A stretch of DNA of 64,000 nucleotides from Microbacterium arabinogalactanolyticum (GTDB taxonomy: Bacteria; Actinomycetota; Actinomycetes; Actinomycetales; Microbacteriaceae), in contig NZ_BRZC01000007.1 of NCBI RefSeq assembly GCF_030268005.1, forward strand, positions 248,001-312,000, read 5' to 3'. The position numbers and the translations under genes are program-made. Each line of letters starts with the position of its first letter. Position 1 is the stretch's first letter. The notes beneath the pieces were generated by a model. It was not told the origin of the DNA, ran no database searches, and was given only the letters and a program-made list of their open reading frames with translations. Shown here piece after piece: positions 54,626-64,000 of the stretch.

Positions 54626-55369
54626 TTACTTCTTGCCCTGCGCGGCGACCGCAGCGGCACCGGCGGCGGCGGCCTCGGGGTCGAGGTAGCGGCCGGGGCC
54701 GGTCGGGACGTTGTCGTCGTCGAGCTCGTACACCAGCGGGATGCCGGTGGGGATGTTCAGCTCGGCGATGTCATCGTCGCTGATGCCCTCCAGGTGCTTG
54801 ACCAGACCGCGCAGCGAGTTGCCGTGGGCGGTGACCAGCACGGTCTTGCCCGCCTCGAGGTCGGGGACGATCGCGGACTCCCAGTACGGCAGCAGGCGGT
54901 CGATGACGAGCTTGAGCGACTCGGTGCGCGGGACCTCGCCGTCGATGCCGACGTAGCGCGGATCGTTCACCTGGCTGAACTCGCTGGCATCGTCGAGCAG
55001 GGGCGGCGGCACGTCGAACGAGCGGCGCCACAGCATGAACTGCTCCTGGCCGAACTCCTCCAGCGTCTGGGCCTTGTCCTTGCCCTGCAGGGCGCCGTAG
55101 TGACGCTCGTTCAGGCGCCACGAGCGGGTCACCGGGATCCACAGCCGATCGGCGGCATCCAGCGCGATGTTCGCGGTCTGGATCGCGCGGCTCAGCACCG
55201 AGGTGTGCAGCACGTCGGGCAGGATGCCGGACTCCGCGAGCAGTTCGCCGCCGCGGCGTGCCTCGGTCTTGCCCTGCTCGGTGAGGCGGACGTCGACCCA
55301 GCCCGTGAAGAGGTTGAGCTGGTTCCATTCGCTCTGGCCGTGACGCAGAAGAATCAGAGTGCGGGTCAT
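54626..55369 (-). CDS. gpmA: 2,3-bisphosphoglycerate-dependent phosphoglycerate mutase
   Basis: 247 residues. [18 protein letters not shown] holds the phospho-His, [21 protein letters not shown] and [11 protein letters not shown] the second His. Interconverts 3- and 2-phosphoglycerate in glycolysis. Placed beside senX3-regX3 as in mycobacteria (gpm1). ATG 55369 has a TAGTCT box seven bases upstream. Confidence 0.96.
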   Translation of the reverse strand: MTRTLILLRHGQSEWNQLNLFTGWVDVRLTEQGKTEARRGGELLAESGILPDVLHTSVLSRAIQTANIALDAADRLWIPVTRSWRLNERHYGALQGKDKAQTLEEFGQEQFMLWRRSFDVPPPLLDDASEFSQVNDPRYVGIDGEVPRTESLKLVIDRLLPYWESAIVPDLEAGKTVLVTAHGNSLRGLVKHLEGISDDDIAELNIPTGIPLVYELDDDNVPTGPGRYLDPEAAAAGAAAVAAQGKK

Positions 55370-55376
55370 GGGATCC

Positions 55377-55382
55377 AGACTA
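55377..55382 (-). promoter_or_regulatory. -10 box of gpmA (leaderless)
   Basis: TAGTCT on the minus strand, seven bases before the ATG at 55369. Confidence 0.5.
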
Positions 55383-55447
55383 TCTTTTCGGATGCCGTGG
55401 GATGAGGTCCGTGACTTTGGATGGCGGGCGCAGCGACCTTGGATCAC

Positions 55448-55541
55448 GGGCGCAGCGGCGTTCCCTTCGCTCGCAGAGCGGGTGCCCCTCCCGCTGCGCG
55501 GGTCCCTCCCCGATGCTCGCTCCGGGAACGTCGCTGCGCCC
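55448..55541. repeat. 94-bp intergenic inverted-repeat element
   Basis: Arms GGGCGCAGCGGCGTTCCC (55448-55465) and its near complement (55524-55541) pair at 17 of 18 positions around a 58-base G/C-rich centre. GGGCGCAGCG also occurs just to the left at 55426-55435. No coding signal; it lies between gpmA and the divergent methyltransferase gene (region 55370-55626). Confidence 0.6.
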
Positions 55542-55614
55542 TCACGTGCACGAGCGTGAACCCTGGCGTGGGGAGGGGGCCGAGCGACCTGGATGGGGGT
55601 GTGGTGGGGTAAGG

Positions 55615-55620
55615 GAGAAT
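55615..55620 (+). promoter_or_regulatory. -10 box of the methyltransferase gene (leaderless)
   Basis: GAGAAT six bases before the ATG at 55627. Confidence 0.45.
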
Positions 55621-55626
55621 GAGGGT

Positions 55627-56448
55627 ATGAGCGGACCTGTCGGACAGCCCACGCGGGGGACGACGGGGACGAACCGGCTGCGGCGGAACGACCGCTGGAT
55701 CGCGGCGTCCGCGGCGTTCCGGAAGGCGGCGGACCCGCTGGTCATCGACCTGGGATACGGCGCCAGCGGCGTGACGGCGTTCGAGCTCGCCCAGCGGCTG
55801 CAGCAGCACAGAGCGGATGCCGAGGTCATCGGCCTCGAACTCGACCCGGAGCGCGTGGCGACGGCCCGCTCGCAGCTGCAGAACGTGCGCGCGGGTCGGA
55901 CCTCATTCGCCTCAGACCTGCCGGTGTCCTTCGAGCGGGGCGGCTTCGAAGTGCCTCTGCCCGGCGGCCGGCGCCCGGCCGTGATCCGAGCGATGAACGT
56001 GCTGCGCCAGTACGACGAGGCGGACGTCGCCGATGCGTGGCGGCTCGTCGCCTCCCGCCTCGCCCCGGACGGAATGCTGTTCGAGGGGACCTGCGATGAG
56101 GTGGGGAGGATCGCGAGCTGGGTCGACGTGGCATCCGACGGTGCGCCCGTGCGATTCACGATCTCGCTGCGGCTCGCGGATCTCGAGCGCCCCGGGATCG
56201 TCGCCGAGCGCCTGCCGAAGGCGCTCATCCATCGCAACGTGCCCGGCGAGCGGGTCCATGACCTGCTCACCGCACTCGACCGGGAGTGGGACCGCGCCGC
56301 TCCCCTGTCGACCTTCGGACCGGTGCAGAGGTGGCTGGCCGCCGTGACTGCTCTCCGGGCTCAGGACATCCCGGTGCAGGGCACCAAGTCGCGCTGGCGC
56401 CTCGGCGAGCTGACCGTCCCCTGGTCCACCGTCGCCCCCGCCTCCTGA
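55627..56448 (+). CDS. SAM-dependent methyltransferase-like protein
   Basis: 273 residues. [20 protein letters not shown] is a class I SAM-binding motif, followed by [18 protein letters not shown], the acidic residue after strand 2, and [17 protein letters not shown]. Substrate unknown; the C-terminal part is not of a family I recognise. It converges on the APH-like gene with one base between the stops. Confidence 0.8.
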   Translation: MSGPVGQPTRGTTGTNRLRRNDRWIAASAAFRKAADPLVIDLGYGASGVTAFELAQRLQQHRADAEVIGLELDPERVATARSQLQNVRAGRTSFASDLPVSFERGGFEVPLPGGRRPAVIRAMNVLRQYDEADVADAWRLVASRLAPDGMLFEGTCDEVGRIASWVDVASDGAPVRFTISLRLADLERPGIVAERLPKALIHRNVPGERVHDLLTALDREWDRAAPLSTFGPVQRWLAAVTALRAQDIPVQGTKSRWRLGELTVPWSTVAPAS

Positions 56449-56449
56449 C

Positions 56450-57382
56450 TCAGGCCCACCGCTGCTGAAGCCATTCCATCCCGGCAAGAGCCTCGCGGTA
56501 CTGGAAGTCGCGCAGCGTGGGCATGCCGGGCGGAGCGGGCAGCTGAGCCTTCACGAAGAAGCGCCCGGTGACGGCCGCCAGCGCGGAGTCCACGTCGGCC
56601 GGCGCCACGCCGTCGAACAGCGGATGCTGCGCCAGCACCTTCTCGACGTCGACGGCCTCTCCACGCAGTCTCACATCGAGCAGGTAGAACAGCCCGTCGA
56701 TCCAGCGCGCACCGACCGACGCCCACGGCCAGTCGATGATCCAGGCCGTGCCCTCGGCATCCATCAGCACGTTGTCAGCCCGGCCGTCGAAGTGCTGGAG
56801 ATGATCACCCGCCACGACCTCGAGAACACGCTCCGCCGCCGCGCGGAGTCGTCCGCGGTTGTCGGCGGCCCAGGCCGGCAGCTCCACGTCCTCCGCCTCG
56901 ATGACCCGCCAGCTGTCCTGCTCCTCGACGAACTCGTCTACCGCCGACGGCAGCGTCGAGAGCGACTCGCCCTCGAGCCTCGGGAACGTCGCGAAGGCGT
57001 CCAACACGGCGATCACGTCCGACCCGTCCCCCTCCCCGCCGGGATGGCGCCCCTCGATGTCGGCGAGCACGAGGACCGCCCACTCCTCTGTGACCAGCGA
57101 ACCGAGCAGAGCCGGCGCGCTCACCGTGCCGGGCAGCAGGCGCATGACCTCGATCTCCCGCTGGTGCAGTTCGTACGCGCCCTCGTTGCGGTCACGATGC
57201 ACGGTCTTCACGAACGCCCGGCGCCCGCTCGCGGCGACGACACGGTCCGCGCTTCCCGGCGAGAATCCCTCGGCCTGGCTGACAGCCTCGACCACCGGTG
57301 CGTCCAGCACCCTCTCGACCTCGCGCACGACCTCGTCGGGGAGGTCGCTCCACAGCATCCGCGTCTTCAGCTCACCCGTCAT
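56450..57382 (-). CDS. Aminoglycoside-phosphotransferase-like kinase
   Basis: 310 residues. AFVKTVHRD carries the ATP-binding Lys, HFDGRADNVLMD the catalytic Asp and Asn, IIDWPWASVG the metal-binding Asp: the APH/choline kinase pattern. The catalytic loop here reads H-F-D rather than H-x-D-x-H. Such genes in chromosomes rarely give resistance; the substrate is unknown. Confidence 0.83.
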   Translation of the reverse strand: MTGELKTRMLWSDLPDEVVREVERVLDAPVVEAVSQAEGFSPGSADRVVAASGRRAFVKTVHRDRNEGAYELHQREIEVMRLLPGTVSAPALLGSLVTEEWAVLVLADIEGRHPGGEGDGSDVIAVLDAFATFPRLEGESLSTLPSAVDEFVEEQDSWRVIEAEDVELPAWAADNRGRLRAAAERVLEVVAGDHLQHFDGRADNVLMDAEGTAWIIDWPWASVGARWIDGLFYLLDVRLRGEAVDVEKVLAQHPLFDGVAPADVDSALAAVTGRFFVKAQLPAPPGMPTLRDFQYREALAGMEWLQQRWA

Positions 57383-57491
57383 CCGTCGACCCTATCCGCC
57401 GTCTCGCCCATCTCTCGATCCGAGTGCACCGCTTCCTGACGACTGCGCCCCGTATCGACGTCGGGAGTCGGTGCGGTCGACGACAACCGGT

Positions 57492-58592
57492 TCAGTCGGC
57501 CCGGGCGTTGCGGGGGTCCTCGCCGACCGGGCGGCGGGAGAGGCGCGTCAGACGGGGCACGTCCGCGGTCGCACCGGCGTCCGCAGGGACGATGACCTGC
57601 TGCGCGGCCGCGATGTCGACGCCCTCGGACCGCACCACGAGGTCTCCGACGGGTGCCCGGCGGGACAGGATCGCCAGGGCGATCGGGCCCTCCTCGTAGT
57701 GCAGCACAGCCGAGGTGATGTGCCCGACCTCGTCATCGCCGGCGAGCACGACGTCGCCGGGCGCGGGCAGCACGACGTCACTGCCGTCCAGGTGCAGGGC
57801 GGCGAGACGACGCGGCGGATGCCCGAGGTTGTGCACCTTCGCGACCGTCTCCTGGCCGCGGTAGCAGCCCTTGTTCAGGTGCACCGCGCTGCGGATCCAG
57901 TCCGACTCGTGCGGGATCGTGCGCTCGTCGACCTCGTGCGACCAGCGCGGACGCCAGGCGGCGACGCGCAGCGCCTCGGCGGCGAGCGCGCCTGCGAAGG
58001 GCCCGGTCAGAGCGGATGCGTCGTCGACCACGGCCACGCTCCAGGCGTAATCGGCGGCCGGATGCCCGTCCACGAGCGCGTACTGGTGGCCTCCGGGCTG
58101 CACCTCGCGCCACGGATCACGCCAGACCAGCGGGACACCGTGCGGAGCGGATGCCGTGATCCGGCCCTCGGCGCCGCCTCCGGCGAAGAAGCCGACCAGG
58201 GCGGCATCCGCGTGCACCGTGACCGTGACCCGAGAACGGAACACCATGCGCTTCAACCACGTCGCGAGCTGCTCGGCATCGCCGGCATCCGCGATCAGCC
58301 ATACCGAGGCGCCGTCCTCGAGCACGCCGGCCGCGTGCTCGACACGACCCTGCGGGTCCAGGATCAGCAGTTCCGTGCTCGCACCGGGACGGAGGCGCGC
58401 CAATGACTGGGATGTGAACGAGTCCAGCCAGCTGAGCCGATCCTCCCCTGCCACCTCGATCAGCACGCGATCCGTCAGCGGTGCGAGCGCCTCGCCGTGC
58501 GCGAGCTGCCGCTGCTCGATGATCGGGTTGCCGAAGTGCGTGATCAGGTCACCGTCGCGCACAGCGCCGGGGAGCGCGTCGAAAGCGGACAT
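57492..58592 (-). CDS. ygfZ: Folate-binding protein YgfZ
   Basis: 366 residues, GcvT-like fold, with the YgfZ signature KGCYRGQETVAKVHNLGHPPRR including the functional Cys. It helps assemble or repair certain iron-sulfur proteins using tetrahydrofolate. ATG 58592 is used; the longer frame lacks family similarity. It begins two bases after the nitrobindin gene, one operon. The 109 bases after the APH start hold nothing I recognise. Confidence 0.93.
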   Translation of the reverse strand: MSAFDALPGAVRDGDLITHFGNPIIEQRQLAHGEALAPLTDRVLIEVAGEDRLSWLDSFTSQSLARLRPGASTELLILDPQGRVEHAAGVLEDGASVWLIADAGDAEQLATWLKRMVFRSRVTVTVHADAALVGFFAGGGAEGRITASAPHGVPLVWRDPWREVQPGGHQYALVDGHPAADYAWSVAVVDDASALTGPFAGALAAEALRVAAWRPRWSHEVDERTIPHESDWIRSAVHLNKGCYRGQETVAKVHNLGHPPRRLAALHLDGSDVVLPAPGDVVLAGDDEVGHITSAVLHYEEGPIALAILSRRAPVGDLVVRSEGVDIAAAQQVIVPADAGATADVPRLTRLSRRPVGEDPRNARAD

Positions 58593-58594
58593 GC

Positions 58595-59203
58595 TCAGAC
58601 CTTCGCGAGACGCGCGGACGCGTGCGACTTCAGCTGCTCGCCGAGAGCGGTGATGTCCCAGGCCCACAGCAGGTGACCGTCGACCAGGCCGTACATGCGG
58701 CTCGCCGCCGTGTACTCCTTGGTCGCAGCCCCCGCGGGGCGCACCACGGCATCCGTGGAGATGTCGATCCGGGGACCGGCGATACGGCCCAGGTACAGCT
58801 CGAGCGTGCCGTCGGAGTGCGCGACCGACACCTCGATCGGGAACCCGTCGGCGCTGCGCAGCTGCTCGACATCGTCGACGGTGCGCTCCGGACCCGCAAC
58901 AGCCGGGGGCAGCAGAGCCGGACCGGGATCGGCATCGGTGCGCGGCCGTGCCAGACGCCAGAAGCCAGTCTCGGCGAGCAGCTGCACGGGCTCGTCCTGG
59001 CCCTCGAGGCCGAGGAAGGATGCCATCGCCGCGTAGTTCAGGAACGGACCGCCGTCATGGCTGAAACTGACGCGGTGCGAGAACTCGCCCTGGAAGCGCG
59101 TCTCGCCCGCGGTGTACTCGATGACACCGGTGCCCTCCCAGACGCCCAGCAGCCACGAGAGCGGCGCGAGGTCGGCGGGAAGATCCGTGGGCAGATCGAT
59201 CAC
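58595..59203 (-). CDS. Nitrobindin-like heme-binding protein (FABP family)
   Basis: 202 residues, ten-stranded beta barrel of the THAP4/nitrobindin family. [13 protein letters not shown] is the GxWxGxG fingerprint; [10 protein letters not shown] and [13 protein letters not shown] follow. Members bind ferric heme and isomerise peroxynitrite to nitrate. GTG 59203 is the likely start as it directly precedes the conserved core. A ygfZ-nitrobindin pair near glnR also occurs in mycobacteria. Confidence 0.88.
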   Translation of the reverse strand: MIDLPTDLPADLAPLSWLLGVWEGTGVIEYTAGETRFQGEFSHRVSFSHDGGPFLNYAAMASFLGLEGQDEPVQLLAETGFWRLARPRTDADPGPALLPPAVAGPERTVDDVEQLRSADGFPIEVSVAHSDGTLELYLGRIAGPRIDISTDAVVRPAGAATKEYTAASRMYGLVDGHLLWAWDITALGEQLKSHASARLAKV

Positions 59204-59216
59204 GACGGACGTCTGA

Positions 59217-59330
59217 TCAGCGCTGGCCGCGGAACAGGTTGACGAGCACGACGCCGGCGACGAAGGCGATCGCAAGGCTCGCCAGTCCCAGCAGACCGAG
59301 GAAGAAGAATTCGAGCGCGACGGGATCCAT
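59217..59330 (-). CDS. 37-aa single-helix membrane protein
   Basis: ATG at 59330 to TGA at 59217-59219 encodes one hydrophobic helix ([20 protein letters not shown] then VLVNLF) ending RGQR. A TAGACT box sits seven bases before the ATG, the same leaderless arrangement as at many real genes here, and the stop lies 14 bases before the nitrobindin GTG. Likely a small membrane peptide; function unknown. Confidence 0.65.
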   Translation of the reverse strand: MDPVALEFFFLGLLGLASLAIAFVAGVVLVNLFRGQR

Positions 59331-59337
59331 GCGGATC

Positions 59338-59343
59338 AGTCTA
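59338..59343 (-). promoter_or_regulatory. -10 box of the 37-aa membrane protein gene
   Basis: TAGACT on the minus strand seven bases before ATG 59330; probably also drives nitrobindin and ygfZ. Confidence 0.5.
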
Positions 59344-59436
59344 GTCGACCCGCACTGCCGGGGCAGTCAGCACGCCAGCCCAGTTCCGCGCGACCCCGGC
59401 CCGCGCGCTGCGCCCGCACCTAGTCGACCCGTGGCG

Positions 59437-59730
59437 TCAGAGGGCGGCGGCGAGCGCGGCCAGGCCGAACACGGCCGACACCAGCCCCATCACGACGAGC
59501 GCGCCGACGACGCTGCCCGCGACCCGCACGATGAATCCCTGCGCGCGCCCGTAGGCGAGCTGCACGGCGAACGCCACCAGCACCATGGCGCCGAATGCGA
59601 TCAGGAGCCAGGTCACACGGGCCTGCTCGGGAAGCACGACGCCCAGGACGATCGCCGTCACCAGCGACGCGATCCACACGGCGACGACGCCGTGGAAGGC
59701 GTTGCGCGGGGCGAGAGCCGGTTCGGACAT
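59437..59730 (-). CDS. Three-helix membrane protein
   Basis: 97 residues with three hydrophobic helices ([64 protein letters not shown]). ATG 59730 fits the TACGAT box six bases upstream; the longer frame through 60525 is antisense to glnR and discarded. Function unknown. Confidence 0.72.
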   Translation of the reverse strand: MSEPALAPRNAFHGVVAVWIASLVTAIVLGVVLPEQARVTWLLIAFGAMVLVAFAVQLAYGRAQGFIVRVAGSVVGALVVMGLVSAVFGLAALAAAL

Positions 59731-59736
59731 GCGGCC

Positions 59737-59742
59737 ATCGTA
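59737..59742 (-). promoter_or_regulatory. -10 box of the three-helix membrane protein gene
   Basis: TACGAT on the minus strand, six bases before ATG 59730. Confidence 0.5.
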
Positions 59743-59790
59743 CTCATCCGCGGCTGTGACATGACTGCGGACCCGCGCCGCGACGGCAAG

Positions 59791-59796
59791 TATGCT
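59791..59796 (+). promoter_or_regulatory. -10 box of glnR (leaderless)
   Basis: TATGCT six bases before the GTG at 59803; supports this start over upstream in-frame ATG 59761. Confidence 0.6.
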
Positions 59797-59802
59797 CAAC
59801 GC

Positions 59803-60483
59803 GTGGCCCTGCTGCTCGTGCTCAGCACCTCCGCCGACGCGGAGTCGCTTCTGCCCGCGCTCGGACTGTTGTCGCACGGCATCCGCCGGCACCCCCTCGA
59901 CACGGGCCACCTGCTCACGCTGCCCGACGCCGACGCGATCCTCGTGGACGCCAGGTCCGACCTCGTCGCGGCCCGCACCGCCTGCCGGTTCCTGCGCACC
60001 GCCACCGTGGAGCTGCCCGTGCTGCTCGTGGTGACCGAGGGCGGCCTCAGCGCCGTCGCCGCCGACTGGGGCTTCGACGATGTCGTGCTGCACGACGCCG
60101 GTCCCGCCGAGATCGACGCGCGCCTGCGCCTCGCCCTCTCCCGCGCCGCCGCGGACGACGAACCCACCCGGATCCAGGCGTCCGGCATCACGATCGACGA
60201 GCAGTCCTACTCCGCCCGGCTGCACGGCCGACCGCTGGATCTCACCTACAAGGAGTTCCAGCTGCTGCACTTCCTCGCCACCCACCCGTCCCGCGTCTTC
60301 ACGCGCGAGCAGCTGCTCAGCGACGTGTGGGGGTACGACTACTTCGGGGGCACGCGCACGGTCGACGTGCACGTGCGACGGCTGCGCGCCAAGCTCGGCG
60401 AGGCCGAGCAGATCATCGGCACGGTGCGCAACGTGGGGTACCGATTCAACCTGAACGACGAGGATCACCGGGCGGACGACTGA
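59803..60483 (+). CDS. glnR: Orphan OmpR-type regulator GlnR
   Basis: 226 residues. The receiver-like domain has [36 protein letters not shown] and [21 protein letters not shown], which follow Streptomyces GlnR almost strand by strand; the winged helix has [28 protein letters not shown] and [18 protein letters not shown]. GlnR is an orphan regulator with no kinase and governs nitrogen assimilation genes such as glnA and amtB. No kinase gene lies here either. Confidence 0.92.
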   Translation: MALLLVLSTSADAESLLPALGLLSHGIRRHPLDTGHLLTLPDADAILVDARSDLVAARTACRFLRTATVELPVLLVVTEGGLSAVAADWGFDDVVLHDAGPAEIDARLRLALSRAAADDEPTRIQASGITIDEQSYSARLHGRPLDLTYKEFQLLHFLATHPSRVFTREQLLSDVWGYDYFGGTRTVDVHVRRLRAKLGEAEQIIGTVRNVGYRFNLNDEDHRADD

Positions 60484-60523
60484 GTTCACCCACACGTCAC
60501 CGGCGGATGCGAGGATGTACCCC

Positions 60524-62683
60524 ATGATCGAACCCGTAGTTGTGGATGCCGGCCTGGGCGATGCCGAGGACGACGATTTCGATGCGCACGAGGCGCCCGA
60601 CGCCGTGCTGCCCGATCATCGCTACCACGACCGCGAACTGAGCTGGCTGGCGTTCAATCAGCGCGTGCTGGAGCTGGCGGAGGACCCGGCGCTGCCGGAG
60701 CTGGAGCGGGCCAACTTCCTGGCGATCTTCGCCAGCAACCTGGACGAGTTCTTCATGGTGCGCGTCGCGGGGCTCAAACGCCGCATCCTCACCGGGCTCG
60801 CGGTGCCGACCAACGTCGGCCGTGCGCCGACCGACGTGCTCTCCGACATCTCCGCCGAGGCGCACGCCCTGCAGCTGCGCCACGCCGACGTGTGGACCGA
60901 ACAGGTCAAGCCGGCATTGGCGGATGCCGGTATCGAGATCACCGAGTGGGGGGATCTGACGGATGCCGAGCGGGGCGCGCTCGGAGAGTACTTCCAGGCC
61001 CAGGTGTTCCCGGTGCTCATGCCCCTGGCCGTCGACCCGGCGCACCCGTTCCCCTACATCTCCGGACTGTCGCTGAACCTCGCCATCCGCATCCGCAACG
61101 CCCGCACCGGGCGCCAGGACTTCGCGCGCCTGAAGGTGCCGCCGATGCTCCCCCGGTTCGTGGAGGTGCCGGGTGCTGGCGAGATCCTGCGGTTCATCCG
61201 CCTTGAGGAGCTGATCGCCAACCATCTGGACGATCTCTTCCCCGGCATGGAGGTGCTGGATCACCACGCGTTCCGCCTCACCAGGAACGAGGACGTGGAG
61301 ATCGAGGAGGACGAGTCCGAGAACCTCATCCAGGCCCTCGAGGCCGAGCTGCTGCGCCGTCGGTTCGGCCCGCCGATCCGCCTCGAGATCACCGACGACA
61401 TGGACGACGTGACGCTCGAGCTGCTGATCAAGGAGCTCGACATCACCGACCAGGAGGTCTACCGCCTCCCCGGCCCGCTCGACCTGCGCGGCCTGTTCGA
61501 TCTGGCCCGCATCGATCGGCCCGACCTGCGCTACCCGCCCCACCTGCCCACCACGGCGGTCGCGTTCCAACCCGGCGACAGCAACGAGCGCCCTGACATC
61601 TTCAAGGCGATCGGCCGCGCCGACGTGCTGGTGCACCACCCGTACGAGTCGTTCGCGACCAGCGTGCAGGCGTTCCTGGAGCAGGCGGCCCGTGACCCGC
61701 AGGTGCTGGCCATCAAGCAGACGCTGTACCGCACCTCGGGCGACAGCCCGATCGTGCAGGCGCTGATCGATGCCGCAGAGGCCGGCAAGCAGGTGCTGGC
61801 GCTGGTGGAGGTGAAGGCGCGCTTCGACGAGGCGAACAACATCGTCTGGGCACGCAAGCTCGAGAAGGCCGGCGTGCACGTCGTGTACGGCCTGGTGGGC
61901 CTGAAGACGCACTGCAAGCTGGCGCTGGTGATCCGCGAGGAGGACGGCGTGCTGCGCCACTACTCGCACGTCGGCACGGGCAACTACAACCCGAAGACCA
62001 GCCGCATCTACGAGGACTTCGGGCTGTTCACCGCCGATCCGCAGATCGGCAAGGACCTCACGAGGCTCTTCAACGAGCTGAGCGGCTACGCGATCGAGAA
62101 GAAGTTCAAGCGCCTGCTCGTCGCGCCCCTGCACCTGCGCAAGGGCCTGCTGCGGCTCATCGACCGCGAGCGCCGCAACGCCGAGGAGGGCAAGCCGGCG
62201 CGCGTGCGCATCAAGGTCAACTCGATGGTCGACGAGCAGATCATCGACGCCCTGTACCGCGCGAGCATCGCCGGCGTGAAGGTCGAGGTGTGGGTGCGCG
62301 GCATCTGCAGCCTGCGGGCGGACCTGCCCGGTGTCAGCGACAACATCACGGTGCGCAGCATCCTGGGCCGCTACCTGGAGCACTCCCGCATCTTCGCCTT
62401 CGACAACGACGGCGACCCGATCGTGTACATCGGCAGCGCCGACATGATGCACCGCAACCTCGACCGCCGCGTCGAGGCACTGGTCCGGCTGTCGTCTCCC
62501 GAGCACACCCAGGAGCTGCACGACCTGTTCGATCTGGCGATGGACGACGGCACGAACTCCTGGCATCTGGAGGACGGCGCCTGGACCCGGGCGGTCGGAG
62601 ACGAGGACGCCCCGCTCGTCGATCTGCAGGACCGCACGATGCTCGCCGTGCAGAGCCGCCGCCGCAAGCGAACGGTCCGATGA
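60524..62683 (+). CDS. ppk1: Polyphosphate kinase 1
   Basis: 719 residues. [15 protein letters not shown] and [12 protein letters not shown] mark the N-domain; [33 protein letters not shown] and the phospho-His region [15 protein letters not shown] with [19 protein letters not shown] are the catalytic motifs. It makes polyphosphate from ATP reversibly. ATG 60524 has GAGG at good spacing; ATG 60515 is an alternative. Four-base overlap with the Nudix gene, as in mycobacteria (ppk-mutT1). Confidence 0.96.
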   Translation: MIEPVVVDAGLGDAEDDDFDAHEAPDAVLPDHRYHDRELSWLAFNQRVLELAEDPALPELERANFLAIFASNLDEFFMVRVAGLKRRILTGLAVPTNVGRAPTDVLSDISAEAHALQLRHADVWTEQVKPALADAGIEITEWGDLTDAERGALGEYFQAQVFPVLMPLAVDPAHPFPYISGLSLNLAIRIRNARTGRQDFARLKVPPMLPRFVEVPGAGEILRFIRLEELIANHLDDLFPGMEVLDHHAFRLTRNEDVEIEEDESENLIQALEAELLRRRFGPPIRLEITDDMDDVTLELLIKELDITDQEVYRLPGPLDLRGLFDLARIDRPDLRYPPHLPTTAVAFQPGDSNERPDIFKAIGRADVLVHHPYESFATSVQAFLEQAARDPQVLAIKQTLYRTSGDSPIVQALIDAAEAGKQVLALVEVKARFDEANNIVWARKLEKAGVHVVYGLVGLKTHCKLALVIREEDGVLRHYSHVGTGNYNPKTSRIYEDFGLFTADPQIGKDLTRLFNELSGYAIEKKFKRLLVAPLHLRKGLLRLIDRERRNAEEGKPARVRIKVNSMVDEQIIDALYRASIAGVKVEVWVRGICSLRADLPGVSDNITVRSILGRYLEHSRIFAFDNDGDPIVYIGSADMMHRNLDRRVEALVRLSSPEHTQELHDLFDLAMDDGTNSWHLEDGAWTRAVGDEDAPLVDLQDRTMLAVQSRRRKRTVR

Positions 62684-63618
62684 CGGACACCGCGGTCTTC
62701 GCGGCCGGCGCGGTGGTGTGGCGCCTGGTCGAGGACAAGCTGCGCATCCTGCTGATCCACCGCACCAAGTACCGCGACGTCACGCTGCCCAAGGGCAAGG
62801 TCGACCCCGGAGAGATGCTGGCTCAGACTGCCGTGCGCGAGGTGCGCGAGGAGACCGGCATCAAAGTCACCCTCGGCGTGCCGGTCGGCGTCAGCCGGTA
62901 CTGGATGCGGCCGAAGCGCCAGAAGGTCGTGCACTACTGGGCGGCGGAGGCGACGGACGAAGCCATCCGGGCCTCCAGTTTCGTGCCCAACGGCGAGATC
63001 TCCGGAGTCGAGTGGGTGAGCCTGAAGAAGGCGCGTTCGCGCCTCAGCTACCCGGTCGACGTGGAGATCCTCGACAACTTCGCACGGCTCGTGGACGACG
63101 GCGTGCTGCACACCTTCCCGCTGATCGCACTGCGGCACGCGAAGGCCGTGGGCCGCGACGGCTGGGAAGGAGCGGATGCCGAGCGCCCGCTCACCGATCG
63201 CGGCCAGCGCCAGGCGGCCGCCATCGTCGCCCCGCTGCGCGCCTTCGGCGTGCGGCGCATCGTCTCCAGCGACGCACTGCGCTGCCGCCAGACGGTCGCG
63301 CCGTTGGAGAAGAAGCTCGGGCGCACGGCGCGGGTCACCGCGAAGATCAGCCAGGATGCCTGGGAGAACGGCACCGAGGACATCCGGGCGGTCGTGGGCC
63401 GTCGGGTCCGGGCCCGCAAGGCCGCCGTGCTCTGCAGCCACGGCCCGGTGCTCCCCGGCATCCTCTCCGAGCTGGCTCTGGCGACCGGGACCATGCACGG
63501 GTCATACGTCGACAGCGCCAGCAGCCTGGGGATGGCGGGCTTCTCGGTCGTGCACCTCTCCGCCACCAACCCGGGCTCCGGGATCATCTCGATCGAGACG
63601 CACGAACCCAAGATCTGA
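62680..63618 (+). CDS. mutT1: MutT1-type Nudix hydrolase fused to histidine phosphatase
   Basis: 312 residues. Residues 1-140 contain a complete Nudix box ([22 protein letters not shown]); residues about 148-312 form a histidine-phosphatase domain ([33 protein letters not shown]). In mycobacteria this two-domain protein cleans 8-oxo-dGTP and cuts diadenosine polyphosphates. Coupled to ppk1. Confidence 0.93.
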   Translation: MTDTAVFAAGAVVWRLVEDKLRILLIHRTKYRDVTLPKGKVDPGEMLAQTAVREVREETGIKVTLGVPVGVSRYWMRPKRQKVVHYWAAEATDEAIRASSFVPNGEISGVEWVSLKKARSRLSYPVDVEILDNFARLVDDGVLHTFPLIALRHAKAVGRDGWEGADAERPLTDRGQRQAAAIVAPLRAFGVRRIVSSDALRCRQTVAPLEKKLGRTARVTAKISQDAWENGTEDIRAVVGRRVRARKAAVLCSHGPVLPGILSELALATGTMHGSYVDSASSLGMAGFSVVHLSATNPGSGIISIETHEPKI

Positions 63619-63633
63619 CTCCCGCCGCGATCC

Positions 63634-63655
63634 GTTCACCTTCCGTTCACCCGAC
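63634..63655 (+). promoter_or_regulatory. PHO box before pstS
   Basis: Two adjacent 11-base direct repeats, GTTCACCTTCC and GTTCACCCGAC, fit the actinobacterial PHO box recognised by PhoP/RegX3. A CGTTAACC half site follows at 63667, and a TAACGT -10-like box at 63683-63688. It predicts induction of pstS on phosphate starvation. Confidence 0.8.
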
Positions 63656-63741
63656 GGGGAGAGTCTCGTTAACCGGTCCTCCTAACGTCACTGTGTGCCC
63701 TGCACCGGGCCGCACACATCTCCCGATCGAACGGATCCACA

Positions 63742-64000
63742 GTGAAGATCTCCCGTATCGCCCGCATCACCGCCATCGGCGCGGTCGCCGCCCTCGCCCT
63801 CGCCGGCTGTGCCGCGAACGAGAACAGCACCCCCGCCGGCTCCGAGAAGCCGTCCTCCGGCCCGGCGCTGAGCGGCAACCTCGTCGGCGGCGGCGCCACC
63901 TCCCAGGAGGTCGCGATCGCAGCCTGGACCAAGGCCTTCCAGACCGCCAACGGCGACGTCACCGTCGACTACGACCCGCAGGGCTCCGGCGCGGGCCGCG
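63742..64000 (+). CDS. pstS: Phosphate-binding lipoprotein PstS (3' truncated by window)
   Basis: The first 86 residues are visible: GTG start, signal peptide MKISRIARITAIGAVAALAL with lipobox AGC, then LVGGGATSQEVAIAAWTKAFQ and DYDPQGSGAG, the phosphate-binding Ser-Gly motif of PstS. It delivers phosphate to the PstCAB importer, expected to follow beyond the window edge. Confidence 0.93.
   Translation, partial: MKISRIARITAIGAVAALALAGCAANENSTPAGSEKPSSGPALSGNLVGGGATSQEVAIAAWTKAFQTANGDVTVDYDPQGSGAGR

Noticed and set aside
56450..57382. Antibiotic resistance gene
   Set aside because: The APH-like kinase fold is shared by many metabolic kinases and the catalytic loop differs from known aminoglycoside enzymes.

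Overview
The window is a stretch of high-GC (roughly 70 percent) actinobacterial chromosome, most likely Microbacterium or a close relative in the Microbacteriaceae. The reasons are the gene set (CarD, Lsr2, WXG100, GlnR, SenX3-RegX3, fused IspDF, orphan GroEL with CIRCE), tightly packed operons with ATGA overlaps, strong GC3 bias, abundant promoters of the form TANNNT placed 5-8 bases before the start codon (leaderless mRNAs), and a large helicase-like protein carrying the nuclease-like domain first named from Microbacterium testaceum. It looks like core and semi-core chromosome: no transposase, integrase, phage gene, rRNA or CRISPR array was seen.

Layout. 1-3.8 kb: tail of an IclR regulator, then a cassette of an OmpA-type lipoprotein with eight glycine-rich repeats, a DUF3060 lipoprotein and a dedicated two-component system. 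3.8-9.0 kb: two small cytosolic proteins, tRNA-Ala, a membrane protein, GNAT, galU, and divergently 5-FTHF cyclo-ligase, FmdB, MscL. 9.0-13.6 kb: a 59-aa protein overlapping a 1218-aa superfamily-1 helicase relative whose Walker residues are replaced, and an alkylguanine-transferase homologue lacking its cysteine. 13.6-19.8 kb: acetate symporter with DUF485, a GAF-LuxR regulator, Lsr2, tRNA-Arg, an HNH nuclease behind a structured leader with a terminator, an M23 peptidase and an iron-dependent DtxR regulator with an iron box. 19.8-25.9 kb: serC, an acidic-tailed DUF3027 protein, cold-shock protein, small membrane protein, helicase-associated protein, XPB helicase and a tiny zinc ribbon.

25.9-45.5 kb: CPBP protease; hydrolase and TetR sharing twin operators; a two-component system; WXG100 protein; GroEL; LytR_C, DUF3263 and DUF2332 proteins; MsrB; nitroreductase; DMT transporter; SRAP; tRNA-Thr; a DsbA-like protein lacking CxxC; a shared sugar-ABC ATPase (MsiK type); DUF4032; a second TetR with its own operator; AraC; reductase and epimerase. 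45.5-51.7 kb: the classical rlmB-cysS-(membrane protein)-ispDF-carD block. 51.7-56.4 kb: regX3-senX3, phoU, gpmA, a methyltransferase. 56.4-64 kb: APH-like kinase, YgfZ, nitrobindin, two small membrane proteins, GlnR, ppk1, MutT1-type Nudix/phosphatase fusion, and the start of pstS behind PHO-box repeats.

Working together: phosphate supply and storage recur (SenX3-RegX3, PhoU, PPK1, PstS), next to the nitrogen regulator GlnR. DNA and genome maintenance is the other theme (XPB, SRAP, HNH, Lsr2, Ogt-like protein, helicase-like protein). The most unusual observations are four proteins that keep a catalytic fold but lose the key residues (helicase-like, Ogt-like, DsbA-like, epimerase-like), several very short genes with convincing signals, the HNH leader with a 36-codon ORF ending inside a terminator loop, and a strongly over-represented GGATGC/GCATCC word.
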